DNA from: Nitrosomonadales bacterium
GTDB lineage: Bacteria; Pseudomonadota; Gammaproteobacteria; Burkholderiales; SG8-41
DNA: 5,601 nt
NCBI GenBank assembly: GCA_009885185.1
Contig: VFLF01000758.1
Coordinates: forward strand, 1-5,601
Direction of reading: 5' to 3'
Shown here: positions 4,971 through 5,601 of the stretch, piece after piece
How positions within the stretch are numbered: the first letter of the stretch is position 1
Layout of the letters: each line of letters begins with the position of its first letter
Notes under the pieces: model-generated
What the model was told of the DNA's origin: nothing
The model's input: only the letters and a program-made list of their open reading frames with translations
The model's database searches: none
Translations under genes and position numbers: made by a program

Positions 4971-5601
4971 ATGAAAATCGCACGCCTTCTCGCCGCTGCT
5001 ACATTGATAACACTGGCGGGCTGTTCCACGAACCCGCACGGCCAGCGCTCCGCTGAAAAAGGGTGGTATTCCGCCTGGGCAATGGCGCACAACGCGCGCG
5101 AGGCTGCGCCGAACATGAGCGGGCGCACGGTGCGCATGATTTTGAACCCCAGCATTTCCGGTAATGATGTGCGTGTAAAAATCGAAAACACCATGGGCGA
5201 AGCGCCGGTGGTGTTTTCCGGCGCAAGCCTCGGCGTTGCGGGCACTGGCACGGCGGTGCGCGAGGGCTCGATCACGCGCCTGACCTTTGACGGTCAGCCG
5301 GGCCTGACGCTGGCGCCCGGTGCGGGCGCGTATAGCGACCCCGTGCCGTTCAAGGTGACCGCACTGGAAAAACTCACGTTGAGCCTGGAGGTGCAATCCG
5401 CTGCCGACATCAGTACCCATCATGTCGGCTTGCGCGTCAACTGGTCGGCTGCCGGCGCACGTGCCGCCGACACTTCCGCTACCGGCTTCGAGCCGTTACC
5501 CGAGGTTGCGCCGCTGAACAGCGGGCAATGGCCGTATTACTGGGTAGCGGTGCTGGACGTGCAATCGTCGGCGGCTACCGGCAGCATCGTGCGGTTTGCC
5601 G
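4971..5601 (+). CDS. SGNH/GDSL-hydrolase-like lipoprotein, N-terminal part (cut by window edge)
   Basis: The frame is open from ATG at 4971 to the end of the window (210 codons and one base). GGGAA (4960-4964) lies 6 nt upstream. Residues 1-18 are a lipoprotein signal with lipobox LAGC (C18). Ser at +2 predicts outer-membrane sorting. The following sequence, WYSAW (32-36), SGNDVRVKIENTMGEAPVVF (63-82), LTFDGQPGLTL (104-114), PGAGAYSDPV (116-125), THH (149-151), YYWVAVLDV (189-197) and GSIVRFA at the edge, resembles the beta-sandwich start of SGNH-family esterases. Those normally read on into a VxFGDSIT nucleophile block, and the remaining g is compatible with an Asp codon there. Catalytic Ser, Asp and His are therefore outside the window. 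The likely role is an outer-membrane or periplasmic esterase or carbohydrate deacetylase; the substrate is unknown. It is transcribed divergently from the RidA cluster. Confidence 0.8.
   Translation, partial: MKIARLLAAATLITLAGCSTNPHGQRSAEKGWYSAWAMAHNAREAAPNMSGRTVRMILNPSISGNDVRVKIENTMGEAPVVFSGASLGVAGTGTAVREGSITRLTFDGQPGLTLAPGAGAYSDPVPFKVTALEKLTLSLEVQSAADISTHHVGLRVNWSAAGARAADTSATGFEPLPEVAPLNSGQWPYYWVAVLDVQSSAATGSIVRFA

Noticed and set aside
4923..5423. 166-codon minus-strand frame opposite the lipoprotein gene
   Set aside because: The plus-strand frame has a start, a ribosome-binding site, a lipobox and SGNH-like blocks; the opposite frame has none of these.
1..5601. CRISPR array, tRNA, rRNA or insertion sequence
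   Set aside because: No regularly spaced repeats, cloverleaf-like sequences, transposase frames or terminal inverted repeats were seen on either strand.

Overview
The window looks like chromosomal DNA of a GC-rich betaproteobacterium, probably Burkholderiales. The main reason is two tandem TctC/Bug-type periplasmic receptors, a family that is massively expanded in that group. Their tripartite-transporter membrane partners (TctA/TctB) are absent here. Closely packed genes, Sec and lipoprotein signals and a Phd/PIN toxin-antitoxin pair fit the same picture. The assignment rests on family content only.

Layout from left to right. Positions 1-315 (minus) hold the N-terminal 105 residues of a D-2-hydroxyacid dehydrogenase-family protein that runs off the left edge. 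An AT-rich spacer (316-385) follows, with a 16-bp inverted repeat. Positions 386-1059 (minus) are a two-gene type II toxin-antitoxin module: a Phd/YefM antitoxin, then a PIN-domain VapC/FitB-like toxin. It has its own sigma70-type promoter overlapped by a near-palindrome. Positions 1139-4847 (minus) are a compact four-gene cluster. In transcription order it encodes a RidA/YjgF-family protein with a basic tail, Bug receptor 1 (start overlaps the preceding stop by 1 nt), Bug receptor 2 (GTG start, 43-nt overlap) and, 27 nt later, a cytoplasmic seven-repeat LVIVD beta-propeller rich in His and Cys. Positions 4848-4970 are a divergent intergenic region with two extended -10 promoter candidates and two inverted repeats sharing a TGCAC/GTGCA core. 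From 4971 (plus) begins a lipoprotein resembling the N-terminal part of SGNH/GDSL esterases. It is cut by the right edge just before the catalytic serine motif would be expected.

The RidA-Bug-Bug-propeller cluster is the most interesting part. Two periplasmic receptors would capture a small, probably carboxylated ligand. A RidA-like protein could deal with a reactive enamine/imine intermediate. The propeller may be a metal-dependent enzyme or sensor. The substrate and the joint function are inference. No RNA genes, insertion sequences, CRISPR arrays or replication origins were seen, and no gene-free stretch exceeds about 125 bases.
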